The notes below the pieces were generated by a model. It ran no database searches. It was not told the origin of the DNA and saw nothing but the letters and a program-made list of their open reading frames with translations. This document shows, piece after piece, positions 54,501-62,373 of a DNA stretch of 64,000 nt. The DNA is from UBA1275 sp002323515 (GTDB lineage: Bacteria > Bacteroidota > Rhodothermia > Balneolales > Balneolaceae): NCBI GenBank assembly GCA_964007875.1, contig CAXGAH010000009.1, forward strand, positions 10,399 to 74,398, given 5' to 3'. Position numbers and translations under genes: made by a program. How positions within the stretch are numbered: position 1 is the first letter of the stretch; each line of letters begins with the position of its first letter.

Positions 54501-55285
54501 ATCTTCGAGTCTCGGAAGATAATAGTCAAGATAAACTGACTAAAGTGCTCTTCTTGCAACCATCAACCATTATGCAGCAACCATGGACGGTTGAGGGAAC
54601 CCTTGGGGCTTTAGGGCGCTTAGAAATCACTCCCAACCCAACAGGTATTCAGGGTTATGTTGAGTTAGATAATTCTTCATCTGTTCACCAGCGAAATGTT
54701 GAAGTAGTTCAGTCGGCACAGCAGGTTCTAAAAGTTGAGGGTGGATATCGGTTCAATAACGCACTAATTAGCGGGTTGATGGGGGCCCGAAGTCGTTTAT
54801 TTGAATATTCAGATCAATTAAGTATGCGTAATTACTCCTTAACCAAATACAGTCTTGAGTCATCTATTAGCGTGAGAATTAATCGATCATGGAATATCAA
54901 AGCTATTTTAAAGCATAGTCGCTTCAACAATAACTACTCATTCGCTCAAGAATTTGTTTCAGTTGTAGATCCTGCCACTATTTTTCCATCTTTTACACTT
55001 CGGCAATGGCAATATAGGATGGAGCAAATCATATATGTACCAGGAGGTATACAAGCCAGATTGCAAGTTGCGATTCAAGAATTTAATTCAGCAAATACAA
55101 TAAACTCATATATAGGGTACAGATTGACAGAAGGCATGGGTTTGGGTAGAAGTGCGCGATGGGATCTAAATACCCAATATAGGTGGAAAGATTGGTTGGA
55201 ATTACAAGTTGAATATCATGGTAGAACTGGAGAAAATGCTCCAGTAATACACACATTGCAACTAAGTTTCAATGCTCTCTTTTAA
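51581..55285 (+). CDS. Large outer-membrane surface protein, unknown function
   Basis: About 1235 residues from ATG 51581 (a GTG two codons upstream is less likely). A signal anchor (VVFFWGVLLLAMVSGSTRASS) is followed by a region like the repeat seen in SprA-type proteins, AGTEKVYLDGELLKRGIDQDYI near residue 347 then SLGVINF, and then long alternating beta strands with frequent Y, W and F, ending in FNALF, as in outer-membrane barrels. No TonB box or plug. TACATTTG at 51565 may be a -7 element giving a very short leader. I cannot assign a function. Confidence 0.7.
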   Translation: MSTIPTLSKFTCARLPLRNATLVVFFWGVLLLAMVSGSTRASSIGFMGEIVYAYNSQKNESVNQFAFNSDTLLVVNFNVDDRLNIQLGVIHSRLSVFYRLASDISIKPDSDKDIENGWSILPNSYWKWNPSSGDWLMTTSAKATVAFPIDLAFIYQRSTVEPVLNHQNIRDKIQQQLDLSTAQETEPFQLEQSGRITRGIVTGSNQQISLESGLDIQLTGTIGNETQLSAILTDRNIPFQPDGTTQSIREFDQLIIQITHPNHALKMGDVDVSMSGAPTHRLNRRIQGVYAEQSLFSKKGAESRIASLASQTRGVYTNEQISPVEGVQGPYRLQGASSSPFTIILAGTEKVYLDGELLKRGIDQDYIIDYSLGVINFSSQQLIRNESRIFVEYEYVENGFNRSLLASEVAYISPDKRFTFNSMVSREADNNGILAQDLLTESEIQQLKTVGDQTTIGIDSGRPWSGNLDRSRAYIRVDTLWNDQMYTIYKKANDSEIPQSELVQVQFTRIGANEGEYKRLETGLNVPIYEWVGENSGDFTSEFELPTPMAHQVVSFEGSYALQENVRLSGNWSLSSFDVNRYSAKDNEDNIGLAYQAEVEWGSNILGADQSRVRGYMRKVDARYQGTERIREVEYQRLFDVDASIIEEQVFGGEWEWQQSEKEIQLGLIHFRAGSEERIRQTSALRMGTSERVSLVYQQDFVRRMSSVGGMGYWFRQKGTVGLPLKRVSELSPPSMIIGIDFEQEDQRRRRVGSDSLISPSQRFWSVGPSITGQHTKWDWKASWMLREEDYSYDGMWAPNSSAIEQRYQVNWRANEHIWGKQEIHFRTRNSSTRPAAEPFEQDGVQEGYLSQKNIGMVIGSQLEWGQIDQNGKVFWDYDASTRRRSNFQEIYVYVGPELGQYVWIDDNQDRLQQIIEFYPELSLNEGEYIKRLLPGDDYQSLIQVNTRLRYSWMPFERHLSNRPLWQALQLKVDLRVSEDNSQDKLTKVLFLQPSTIMQQPWTVEGTLGALGRLEITPNPTGIQGYVELDNSSSVHQRNVEVVQSAQQVLKVEGGYRFNNALISGLMGARSRLFEYSDQLSMRNYSLTKYSLESSISVRINRSWNIKAILKHSRFNNNYSFAQEFVSVVDPATIFPSFTLRQWQYRMEQIIYVPGGIQARLQVAIQEFNSANTINSYIGYRLTEGMGLGRSARWDLNTQYRWKDWLELQVEYHGRTGENAPVIHTLQLSFNALF

Positions 55286-55449
55286 CAAATTGATCAAAAA
55301 TCTTAGTTAAAAAAGAGACACTTTTGAAAAAAGTTAATGACTTAAGATGAGTGTTTTTTAAAAAGTAACTGCTTTGACATTTAATCATATTTGACTTATT
55401 TTTTTTAACTTAAATCTACTGTTTAATAACAAACTACATCGGAGTGAAC

Positions 55450-56172
55450 ATGTCATCGTCTTTTGCTCTTTTTTTACTTCAAGCCCCAGTAGAAGAGGGC
55501 TTCTTTAATCTTATCGTTGAAAAATTTAACGAAGGTAATGATGGAGGATGGATGTGGCCAGTACTCATCACCCTTATCGCGGGTCTAGCCATATTCCTAG
55601 AGCGTATCATTACTCTTAACTTAGCTGATATTGACACGCGCAAATTTATTGTAAGTGTTCAAGAAGCTTTACAAGAAGGCGGTATCGAAGCTGCCGAAGA
55701 GCTTTGCTCTCAAACTCGAGGTCCAGTAGCATCTGTATTTCAAGCAGGTCTTATGCGTTCTCACGAAGGTATAGATGCTGCTGAAAAAGCTATAGCAGCG
55801 TATGGATCCATCGAGATGAGCTTTCTTGAAAGAGGTCTTGTTTGGTTATCCTTATTTATAGCTATTGCCCCACTATTTGGTTTCTTAGGAACGGTAGTAG
55901 GTATGATCGAAGCTTTCGATGATATTGAGGCTGCTTCTGATATCTCTCCTAGTATCGTTGCTGGTGGTATTAAAACAGCACTTTTGACAACAGCTGGTGG
56001 TTTGATTGCAGGTATTATACTTCAGATTGGATACAATTATTGTGTGTCTAAAATTGATCGCTTAATAGCTGAAATGGAAGAAAGTTCTATCACGTTAATT
56101 GACTCAATCATTTTACTTCAGGATGGAAAGCCATTAATTGCTGCTGCTGAATCAACTGAATCAGAAGACTAA
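55450..56172 (+). CDS. exbB: MotA/TolQ/ExbB proton-channel subunit
   Basis: Inner-membrane proton channel powering energised outer-membrane processes. 240 residues. ATG 55450 is chosen because CGGAGTGA gives it a good ribosome binding site. Three helices: about 38-58, 140-165 and 180-205. The family region LFGFLGTVVGMIEAFDDI with ALLTTAGGLIAGI is intact. It heads a gene row with a small membrane protein and two ExbD-like proteins. Which outer-membrane system it drives is not shown. Confidence 0.9.
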   Translation: MSSSFALFLLQAPVEEGFFNLIVEKFNEGNDGGWMWPVLITLIAGLAIFLERIITLNLADIDTRKFIVSVQEALQEGGIEAAEELCSQTRGPVASVFQAGLMRSHEGIDAAEKAIAAYGSIEMSFLERGLVWLSLFIAIAPLFGFLGTVVGMIEAFDDIEAASDISPSIVAGGIKTALLTTAGGLIAGIILQIGYNYCVSKIDRLIAEMEESSITLIDSIILLQDGKPLIAAAESTESED

Positions 56173-56189
56173 CCCATAACCCGAATAGT

Positions 56190-56197
56190 AAGGAGGT
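56190..56197 (+). promoter_or_regulatory. Consensus Shine-Dalgarno before 56202
   Basis: AAGGAGGT, the perfect anti-SD complement, 4 nt before the ATG. It is unusual here because most genes in the window have none. Confidence 0.75.
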
Positions 56198-56201
56198 CAT
56201 T

Positions 56202-56483
56202 ATGACTAGTGCATTGATTGTACAAATTGCTGTTATTGGAGCCTTTGTTCTAATGGGATTGGGTATCTTATCTATGATAGCATCAGGAGTTCGCGGAATA
56301 TCCCAAGGCAAACAAGATTTCAAGCGTATAGCGTTGATATCAACTCCCGTAATCATTTTTGCAATATCCTATGTTGCAATGAACGATGTTACCAAAGCTG
56401 GAGTGTTAACTACTATGGGAATGATGATAATTATGATTATTTCCATAGTGTTTACTGGACTACGCGGAACCTTTAAATTCTAG
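56202..56483 (+). CDS. Small membrane protein in the exbB/exbD operon
   Basis: 93 residues with three predicted helices (about 7-28, 43-59 and 70-86). It sits between exbB and the first exbD, 30 bp after exbB and with a perfect Shine-Dalgarno. The conserved position suggests an accessory subunit. I do not recognise a domain family. Confidence 0.7.
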   Translation: MTSALIVQIAVIGAFVLMGLGILSMIASGVRGISQGKQDFKRIALISTPVIIFAISYVAMNDVTKAGVLTTMGMMIIMIISIVFTGLRGTFKF

Positions 56484-56495
56484 GGTTTTTACACC

Positions 56496-57038
56496 ATGAT
56501 ATTAAAAAAGAAAAAACGTGAAGGTGCTGAAATAAACGGTTCTTCAATGGCCGATATTGCATTTCTATTGCTTATTTTCTTCTTGGTTACAACTACGATA
56601 AATGTGGACACGGGAATTGGCATGGTTTTACCACCCCCATTGGATCCCGAACAAGAACCACCACCTATACGTGAACGTAATCTGATGAAAATTTTGGTTA
56701 ACTCACAGGGACTTGTACTCATGGACGAAGAACCTGTTTCAGTTCCAGAAGTTAAAGATAAACTCATCGAGTTCATCTCGAATCCTGAGAACAAAGAAGA
56801 GCTTGCCATTTCACCAAACGCCGCCATTGTGTCTCTAAAAACACAAAGGGAGACTCCTTATTCCATTTATATTGATATGTTGGATGAAGTAATGGCTGCC
56901 TACAAAGACTTACGCGATGCTGCTTCAAGATCAAATTATGGTGTACCCTACGATGCACTTGTGGACGATAGTCCTCAACAAGATCAAATAAGAGAAATGT
57001 ATCCTAAGAAAATTTCAATTGCTGAACCAGACAGTTAA
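56496..57038 (+). CDS. exbD: ExbD/TolR-family protein, first copy
   Basis: 180 residues: one N-terminal helix (IAFLLLIFFLVTTTINV) preceded by the conserved Asp in SSMADIAF, then a periplasmic domain. Longer C-terminal part than E. coli ExbD (141). It works with ExbB in proton-driven energy transfer. The next gene, 3 bp downstream, is a second ExbD. Confidence 0.88.
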   Translation: MILKKKKREGAEINGSSMADIAFLLLIFFLVTTTINVDTGIGMVLPPPLDPEQEPPPIRERNLMKILVNSQGLVLMDEEPVSVPEVKDKLIEFISNPENKEELAISPNAAIVSLKTQRETPYSIYIDMLDEVMAAYKDLRDAASRSNYGVPYDALVDDSPQQDQIREMYPKKISIAEPDS

Positions 57039-57040
57039 AT

Positions 57041-57490
57041 ATGGCAAATTTTAAGAAAAAGCAAGCTGGTAGTAAGCAGGAAGTACCCACATCTGCAATG
57101 CCTGATGTGGTATTTATGTTACTTTTTTTCTTTATGGTTACCACCGTATTGAGAGAGGTTACTCTAAAGGTTAAATTAGACCTTACTCAGGCAAATAATA
57201 TAGAGAAAATTGAGCAAAAGCGATTAGTGTCGTATATTTATATGGGACCAGAGCGCCTTCCAGGTAATCAAATAGGTGAAGATAAAGTCCAAATTGATGA
57301 TGCTATAGTCGAAGATTTAGGTGCTATCCGTAATCTTATGTACGATAAATTAATTGAGGAACCAAGACTTATAGTATCTTTAAGGGTTGACCAAAACTCG
57401 GAATTCGGTTTGTTAACTGACGTTCAAAAAGAACTTCAGCAGGCAGGTACCTTTCGAATTAATTACTCTACTAAACGAGAAGCAAATTAG
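57041..57490 (+). CDS. exbD: ExbD/TolR-family protein, second copy
   Basis: 149 residues with VPTSAMPDVVFMLLFFFMVTTVL, the single helix with its conserved aspartate, and a short periplasmic domain. The gene starts 3 bp after the first exbD. Two unequal ExbD proteins suggest a heteromeric ExbD partner, as in other Bacteroidota ExbB/ExbD operons. A strong terminator follows. Confidence 0.88.
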   Translation: MANFKKKQAGSKQEVPTSAMPDVVFMLLFFFMVTTVLREVTLKVKLDLTQANNIEKIEQKRLVSYIYMGPERLPGNQIGEDKVQIDDAIVEDLGAIRNLMYDKLIEEPRLIVSLRVDQNSEFGLLTDVQKELQQAGTFRINYSTKREAN

Positions 57491-57511
57491 TCCTTTCTTC
57501 GCATAGATTTT

Positions 57512-57546
57512 AAAGGCATCCATGTTAAGCATGGTTGCCTTTTTTT
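57512..57546 (+). terminator. Terminator after the exbB/exbD operon
   Basis: AAAGGCA-T-CCATG (57512-57524) pairs with CATGG-T-TGCCTTT (57530-57542) around TTAAG, with one T-T mismatch, followed by T residues to 57546. An upstream in-frame ATG of the next gene (57522) falls inside this hairpin, arguing for a later start. Confidence 0.92.
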
Positions 57547-57560
57547 GTATATTGACGTCT

Positions 57561-58610
57561 ATGAAACATTCCTTTACTCCCATATCTCAAGTAGGGCGCA
57601 CAGCAGTACTTCAAAAACTAAATGAATACCAAGGAGCTAGCTCTGTACCCATCAACTTATTAGAAAAAAATTTAACAGGGTTATCTGTTTCAAGTATTGT
57701 GGAACAGTTTGGAGACAACACCCAATTATATCAGCAGAGTTTACAGCTTATTGAGGGTATACATTTCGATCTAACTTATACTCCTTTAGAGCACACTGGA
57801 TTTAAAGCGGTATCTCTTTTTTCTAACGAGTGTTATGCGGAAAATGGTCGGCCTATTTCGCTTTCATGTGATTTATCAATACCCAATAAGGTGTCGATGG
57901 AAATGATTCAATCCATCATGTCTGGGGTTAACAAAGGCTGCATAGCTAATAACATAGTACTGGATCAAAAGAGTTTTAATAGTAACTCTAGTCAGATAAT
58001 CATTCATGTTCACGGGATTGCACTTGCTCAAGAGCATAGGCGTACATCTCTTAATAATATTCAGACAGGGGATGCGATTTGTATTTCTGGTGATGTGGGA
58101 GCAGCTATTGCCGGTTTGCGTATTCTCATGAGAGAAAAGAAGTTTTGGCAAGATACTGGTGAAGGTGAATTTCAACCAGATTTAGGCGACTATGAATACG
58201 TCATTCAAAGACAGTTGATGCCTAAATCTAGAATGGATGTTATTGAACGTTTTGATGAATTTGATATCCTGCCTACCTCGATAAGCCATCTTAATATGGG
58301 TGTGATTAATGATGTGGCTCATCTTTGTGAGAAAACGGGCCTAGGGGCCCATATTTATCAGGCAACACTACCAATAGCTATAGAAACCAGGCAGGTAGCA
58401 GATGAAATGGAAGAAGATGTCGATAAATACGCCTATTTTGGCGGTGAAGACGCTGAATTACTTTTCACTCTAAATGAAGAAGATGCGGATTGCCTTTTTA
58501 CTCTTTTTAAAGACTTTACGGTGATTGGCCGAATGACAGAGGCAGATTCTGGGTTAACTATTCAAACGTCTGACGGAGAAATATTAAGTCTTGATGATAT
58601 GAAAGGGTAA
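57561..58610 (+). CDS. ThiL-like (AIR synthase-related) protein lacking catalytic motifs
   Basis: 349 residues from ATG 57561. It resembles bacteroidote thiamine-monophosphate kinase ThiL along its length: IEGIHFDL, SGDVGAAIAGLRIL, PDLGDYEYVIQRQLMPK, and GGEDAELLFTL near the C terminus. The residues that bind Mg and ATP in ThiL are replaced: GDDAAV reads GDNTQL (51-56), the TTD before LVEG reads QSL, NLSD reads LFSN, the GGDTT motif is gone and DISDGL reads NMGVINDV. It is therefore probably not a working kinase. It may be a pseudoenzyme or act on another ligand. Confidence 0.8.
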   Translation: MKHSFTPISQVGRTAVLQKLNEYQGASSVPINLLEKNLTGLSVSSIVEQFGDNTQLYQQSLQLIEGIHFDLTYTPLEHTGFKAVSLFSNECYAENGRPISLSCDLSIPNKVSMEMIQSIMSGVNKGCIANNIVLDQKSFNSNSSQIIIHVHGIALAQEHRRTSLNNIQTGDAICISGDVGAAIAGLRILMREKKFWQDTGEGEFQPDLGDYEYVIQRQLMPKSRMDVIERFDEFDILPTSISHLNMGVINDVAHLCEKTGLGAHIYQATLPIAIETRQVADEMEEDVDKYAYFGGEDAELLFTLNEEDADCLFTLFKDFTVIGRMTEADSGLTIQTSDGEILSLDDMKG

Positions 58611-58636
58611 TGTACCTTTTGTCAGTACTGTCCATC

Positions 58637-58651
58637 TGGCACATTTTTTGC
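58637..58651 (+). promoter_or_regulatory. Near-consensus sigma54 promoter upstream of ftsH
   Basis: TGGCAC, five bases, TTGC: this matches the -24/-12 sigma54 element with the correct GG-to-GC spacing. The predicted start of transcription would be about 58663, some 50 nt before the ftsH ATG. The same bases also form a small inverted repeat (CTGGC/GCCAG) but no T tract follows, so a terminator is less likely. Confidence 0.55.
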
Positions 58652-58715
58652 CAGTTAAAAACTTTAAAACAAAGACGATTAGTCTTAATCATACAAATTT
58701 ACAACTACAGCATTA

Positions 58716-60878
58716 ATGGCCGAAAAGAAGCCCCCTTCAAAGAATCCTCTAAAGTCACCACTCAGTAAAAAAAATGGTGTAAACCCTAAATTTCCAACCT
58801 GGGGATTTTTAGTAATAATTCTGTTTCTAATTGTGATACAGTTTATGTTCTTAAATCCTGAGCCGACCAATGGAATCAAGTACAGTGAATTTTTGGATCA
58901 GGTTAAGAGTGGGTACGTTGATGAGATTATTATAAAGAATCAGGTTAATGTATACGGAAAATATAATGAATCAGCCTTAATTGATGGCATCATAAGTCCA
59001 CCTGAACAGTCAGATTCTCCTTTAAATCTTCCGACTACTATGGTGAATGAGTATCAAACTTTTGTTACAACTATACTACCTAATGATGAACTTCGCCCGA
59101 TTCTTGACGAGTTTGGGGTAGAATATGAGGTTCGGATAGAGGAAGAATGGTTTAGTGGTGTGTTTATGTGGCTTGTCATGATTGGTTTAGCCATTGGATT
59201 CTGGGTATTTATTTTCCGTCGAATGAATCCTGGGCAACAAGTTTTGAACATTGGAAAAAATAAGGCATCGTTATATGATCAGCAGACTGAAATAAAAGTA
59301 ACTTTCAAAGATGTTGCAGGATTAGATGAAGCAAAGGCCGAGGTAGAGGAAGTGGTAGATTTTCTTAAAAGTCCTCAAAAATTTACAAAACTTGGTGGTA
59401 CCCTGCCAAAAGGTGTGTTATTGGTGGGCCCCCCTGGAACGGGTAAAACCTTATTGGCTAAAGCCACGGCAGGGGAAGCAAGTGTGCCATTTTTTAGTTT
59501 AAGTGGCTCTGATTTTGTTGAAATGTTTGTTGGTGTTGGTGCAGCACGTGTCCGGGATCTCTTTAAACAAGCCAAGGAAAAAGCCCCTTGTATTGTATTT
59601 ATTGATGAAATAGACTCAATTGGACGATCGCGTGGTAAGGGTATGGCGATGGGATCAAATGACGAACGTGAAAATACTTTAAACCAACTCTTAAGTGAAA
59701 TGGACGGCTTCAACTCCGATAAAGGGGTTATTCTAATGGCTGCTACAAATCGTCCTGATATTTTAGATTCAGCATTACTTCGTCCAGGACGTTTTGATCG
59801 TCAGGTCCTGATTGATAAACCAGATTTAAATGGTCGAGTTGAAGTATTAAAGGTCCACGTAAAAAAATTGAAACTTTCAAGGTCAATTGATTTGCGCGTT
59901 CTAGCTTCTCAGACTCCAGGATTTGCGGGCGCAGAATTAGCCAACTTATGCAATGAAGCAGCATTGATTGCCGCTAGAAGAGGGAAAAAATCAGTTGGGA
60001 TGGTTGATTTTCAAGATTCGATTGAAAAAGTTATAGCGGGACTTGAACGTAAAAACAAGCTTATTAGCCCTGAAGAGCGTAAAATTGTTGCTTATCACGA
60101 AGCAGGACATGCCATTGTGGGATGGTTCTTAGAGTATACCGACCCGGTACTTAAGGTAAGTATCGTACCAAGAGGATTGGCAGCCTTGGGTTACACTTTA
60201 CAGACACCGCTAGAAGATCGATTCTTAATGACTACTGAAGAATTGAATGAGAAAATTTGTGCACTTTTGGGCGGTAGAATAGCTGAGCAAATAATATTCG
60301 GTAAAATATCTACAGGTGCACAGAACGATCTTGAGCGGATTACTAATATGGCATATGCAATGGTTGCAGAATATGGAATGAGTGAAGAGTTAGGCTATAT
60401 ATCGCTGCGAGATTCAAATAACCCAGAAAATAGTTATGGGTTTAACAGAAAATATTCTTCTGATACATCTAACCGAATTGATGATGCGGTTCAATCTATT
60501 ATCAAAAATAATTATGACCGAACTTATGAGTTATTAGTAGAGCATCAAGACAAATTAGAATTACTTGCGAAAACTCTACTCGAAAAAGAAGTCATGAATC
60601 ATCAAGAGCTTCGAGAATTACTTGGTGACCGTCCAAAAGGTAAACATGCAGATGGTCTTTTTTCAGAGGCTAAAATAGTGGATGAAGTTATTTCAGATGA
60701 GTCACCTTCAGAAGTGGATAATACAGAGACGGAGAAATCAGAAGTTAAAAATGAAGAATCAACTACAGAAACCCATAATTCTGAGATAAATGCTAAGAAT
60801 ATCTCAGATGCCAAAGATGAGTTGAAGTCATCTGAGAAAATAATTGAAGAGGAACCCAGAAAAGACCTCTTTACATGA
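58716..60878 (+). CDS. ftsH: ATP-dependent zinc metalloprotease FtsH
   Basis: Membrane protease for misfolded membrane proteins and regulators. 720 residues. Two N-terminal helices (about 29-45 and 145-165) flank a periplasmic domain. AAA+ with Walker A GPPGTGKT at 238-245, Walker B FIDEID and SRH region; zinc motif HEAGH at 461-465. The C terminus after about 645 is an E/S-rich tail longer than in E. coli. It has a candidate sigma54 promoter upstream. Confidence 0.97.
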   Translation: MAEKKPPSKNPLKSPLSKKNGVNPKFPTWGFLVIILFLIVIQFMFLNPEPTNGIKYSEFLDQVKSGYVDEIIIKNQVNVYGKYNESALIDGIISPPEQSDSPLNLPTTMVNEYQTFVTTILPNDELRPILDEFGVEYEVRIEEEWFSGVFMWLVMIGLAIGFWVFIFRRMNPGQQVLNIGKNKASLYDQQTEIKVTFKDVAGLDEAKAEVEEVVDFLKSPQKFTKLGGTLPKGVLLVGPPGTGKTLLAKATAGEASVPFFSLSGSDFVEMFVGVGAARVRDLFKQAKEKAPCIVFIDEIDSIGRSRGKGMAMGSNDERENTLNQLLSEMDGFNSDKGVILMAATNRPDILDSALLRPGRFDRQVLIDKPDLNGRVEVLKVHVKKLKLSRSIDLRVLASQTPGFAGAELANLCNEAALIAARRGKKSVGMVDFQDSIEKVIAGLERKNKLISPEERKIVAYHEAGHAIVGWFLEYTDPVLKVSIVPRGLAALGYTLQTPLEDRFLMTTEELNEKICALLGGRIAEQIIFGKISTGAQNDLERITNMAYAMVAEYGMSEELGYISLRDSNNPENSYGFNRKYSSDTSNRIDDAVQSIIKNNYDRTYELLVEHQDKLELLAKTLLEKEVMNHQELRELLGDRPKGKHADGLFSEAKIVDEVISDESPSEVDNTETEKSEVKNEESTTETHNSEINAKNISDAKDELKSSEKIIEEEPRKDLFT

Positions 60879-60931
60879 TGTAAATGATCTTAAGTATAAC
60901 TACCCTATAATTATAAAAGGTATTAGCCGAT

Positions 60932-61306
60932 TCAATTAACGGATGCTAATTTTTTTTCACTCTTCCGAAGACGAATTGCATCCTCGCTATAGTAATGAGA
61001 TTTACCATCAATGATAGTTCGAATCCATGTAGGCTGACCAAAAACATATTTAGACTCTGTTACTAGTTTATGTGTGTTTGTGTCATAAAGCTTCCAAATG
61101 CCGTGTTTTATTAATTTTTCATTTTTTAAGATGAAATTTCCATTTTGCAAAGTATTTCCATCTAAATCTTCGATTATCAAATGATATTCATTATCAGTGA
61201 TTTGTAAAATTACTTGATTAGTTGGGTAATCATGTTTCAATGTTTGGGCAACCGATAGACTACTACATAATAGAACTAAAGAAAGGGTGTGAAATAATTT
61301 ATTCAT
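60932..61306 (-). CDS. Small secreted protein, unknown
   Basis: 124 residues with a clear signal peptide (MNKLFHTLSLVLLCSSLSVAQ). The remainder has short beta segments (GNTLQNGNFILKN, HGIWKLYDTNTHKLV) like the MORN-variant repeats found in some toxin-antitoxin and surface proteins. Convergent with ftsH. No function assigned. Confidence 0.55.
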   Translation of the reverse strand: MNKLFHTLSLVLLCSSLSVAQTLKHDYPTNQVILQITDNEYHLIIEDLDGNTLQNGNFILKNEKLIKHGIWKLYDTNTHKLVTESKYVFGQPTWIRTIIDGKSHYYSEDAIRLRKSEKKLASVN

Positions 61307-61485
61307 GATACTAAGGTTTTTAGAAGCGATACCTTATGTTAACAAATTGTTAACTAATTGTAAACTAATTATTACGTAATTGTTAATAATTAATTAAATA
61401 GATAAAATATAAGAAATTTATATTCTGCATATTTCTGTTTATACAGTACTTATATATTATTCTAATTGTTATATATTGACTTGAT

Positions 61486-62217
61486 ATGAATGGTATAATA
61501 ACTATGAGTTATAAAATTATTCTTTACTTATTCTTTAATTCTCTATTCGAGCGCGTTATATGCGGTAAACTATTGATTCAATTATTAGTTTATCTTGTAA
61601 GTTCCCAGATTGGATATATTATTGCACAAGACACTGATATTTATAGTTTTAATAGAGTATCAATTCCAATAAGTTTTGGTAACGATTTTTCTTTGCTATC
61701 TAAAACTGTTCTATTTACTAACTATACAAGTTATGATTCTCCAAAATTAGTTTTTATTCAACATTCGTTTCAAAGAGATATAATTGAGCTCGATAAATTC
61801 ACTTTACGGATTCAATTTTTATATAGAAGATCTAATCGTCCAGAAATTGGTAGTCAAAGTGAATACAGGCCTATACAAGAGTTGATTTATAGCCATGAAA
61901 ATTCAATAAATTTACGACAGAAATTACGCATTGAACAACGCTTTAAAGATCAATACAGCAATAGAATTTGGTATTCCTTCAATTTGAATGTATTAAGTAA
62001 AAGCGACAGATTTTTACCTAAACGAATTTCCAACGATTTTTTAATAGATTTTAATAATGTTAGAAAAAAAGTCGAGAATAGATTGACCTTCAGATTAATT
62101 GAAGATTTAAACAATAAACCAATAGAAATTGGAATACAACATAGGTTACGAAATCTATATAAAAATGAAAAAATCAAACATTTAATTGTATTAAGGACTA
62201 ACTGGAGTATCGGTTAA
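61486..62217 (+). CDS. DUF2490-like outer-membrane protein
   Basis: 243 residues. After a long hydrophobic start (signal/anchor, about 1-48) come alternating beta strands: IYSFNRVSIPISFG, YRRSNRPEIGSQSEYRPIQELIY, and RQKLRIEQRFKDQ. This resembles DUF2490 proteins, thought to be outer-membrane barrels. AT-rich composition relative to the preceding genes. Stop is 156 bp before the next gene. The family call is tentative. Confidence 0.5.
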   Translation: MNGIITMSYKIILYLFFNSLFERVICGKLLIQLLVYLVSSQIGYIIAQDTDIYSFNRVSIPISFGNDFSLLSKTVLFTNYTSYDSPKLVFIQHSFQRDIIELDKFTLRIQFLYRRSNRPEIGSQSEYRPIQELIYSHENSINLRQKLRIEQRFKDQYSNRIWYSFNLNVLSKSDRFLPKRISNDFLIDFNNVRKKVENRLTFRLIEDLNNKPIEIGIQHRLRNLYKNEKIKHLIVLRTNWSIG

Positions 62218-62373
62218 AATTCGATTTAACGAATATTTAGTAAGATTTAAATTGTTTACCCTTGTTTGATAATTAATCAAACTCATTTTATAATTACTTT
62301 TCATTTTTTATAATCAAAGACCAAAATAATCAAAGTTATATGAGATATGTTCAAACAATTTTAATTTGTTAAA

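Noticed and set aside
57522..57560. Upstream in-frame ATG as the start of the ThiL-like gene
   Set aside because: It falls inside the terminator hairpin of the preceding operon. The ATG at 57561 gives the usual family N terminus.
58635..58653. Hairpin CTGGC/GCCAG as a terminator of the ThiL-like gene
   Set aside because: No T tract follows on either strand, and the same bases match the sigma54 promoter with correct spacing. The promoter reading is preferred but not proven.
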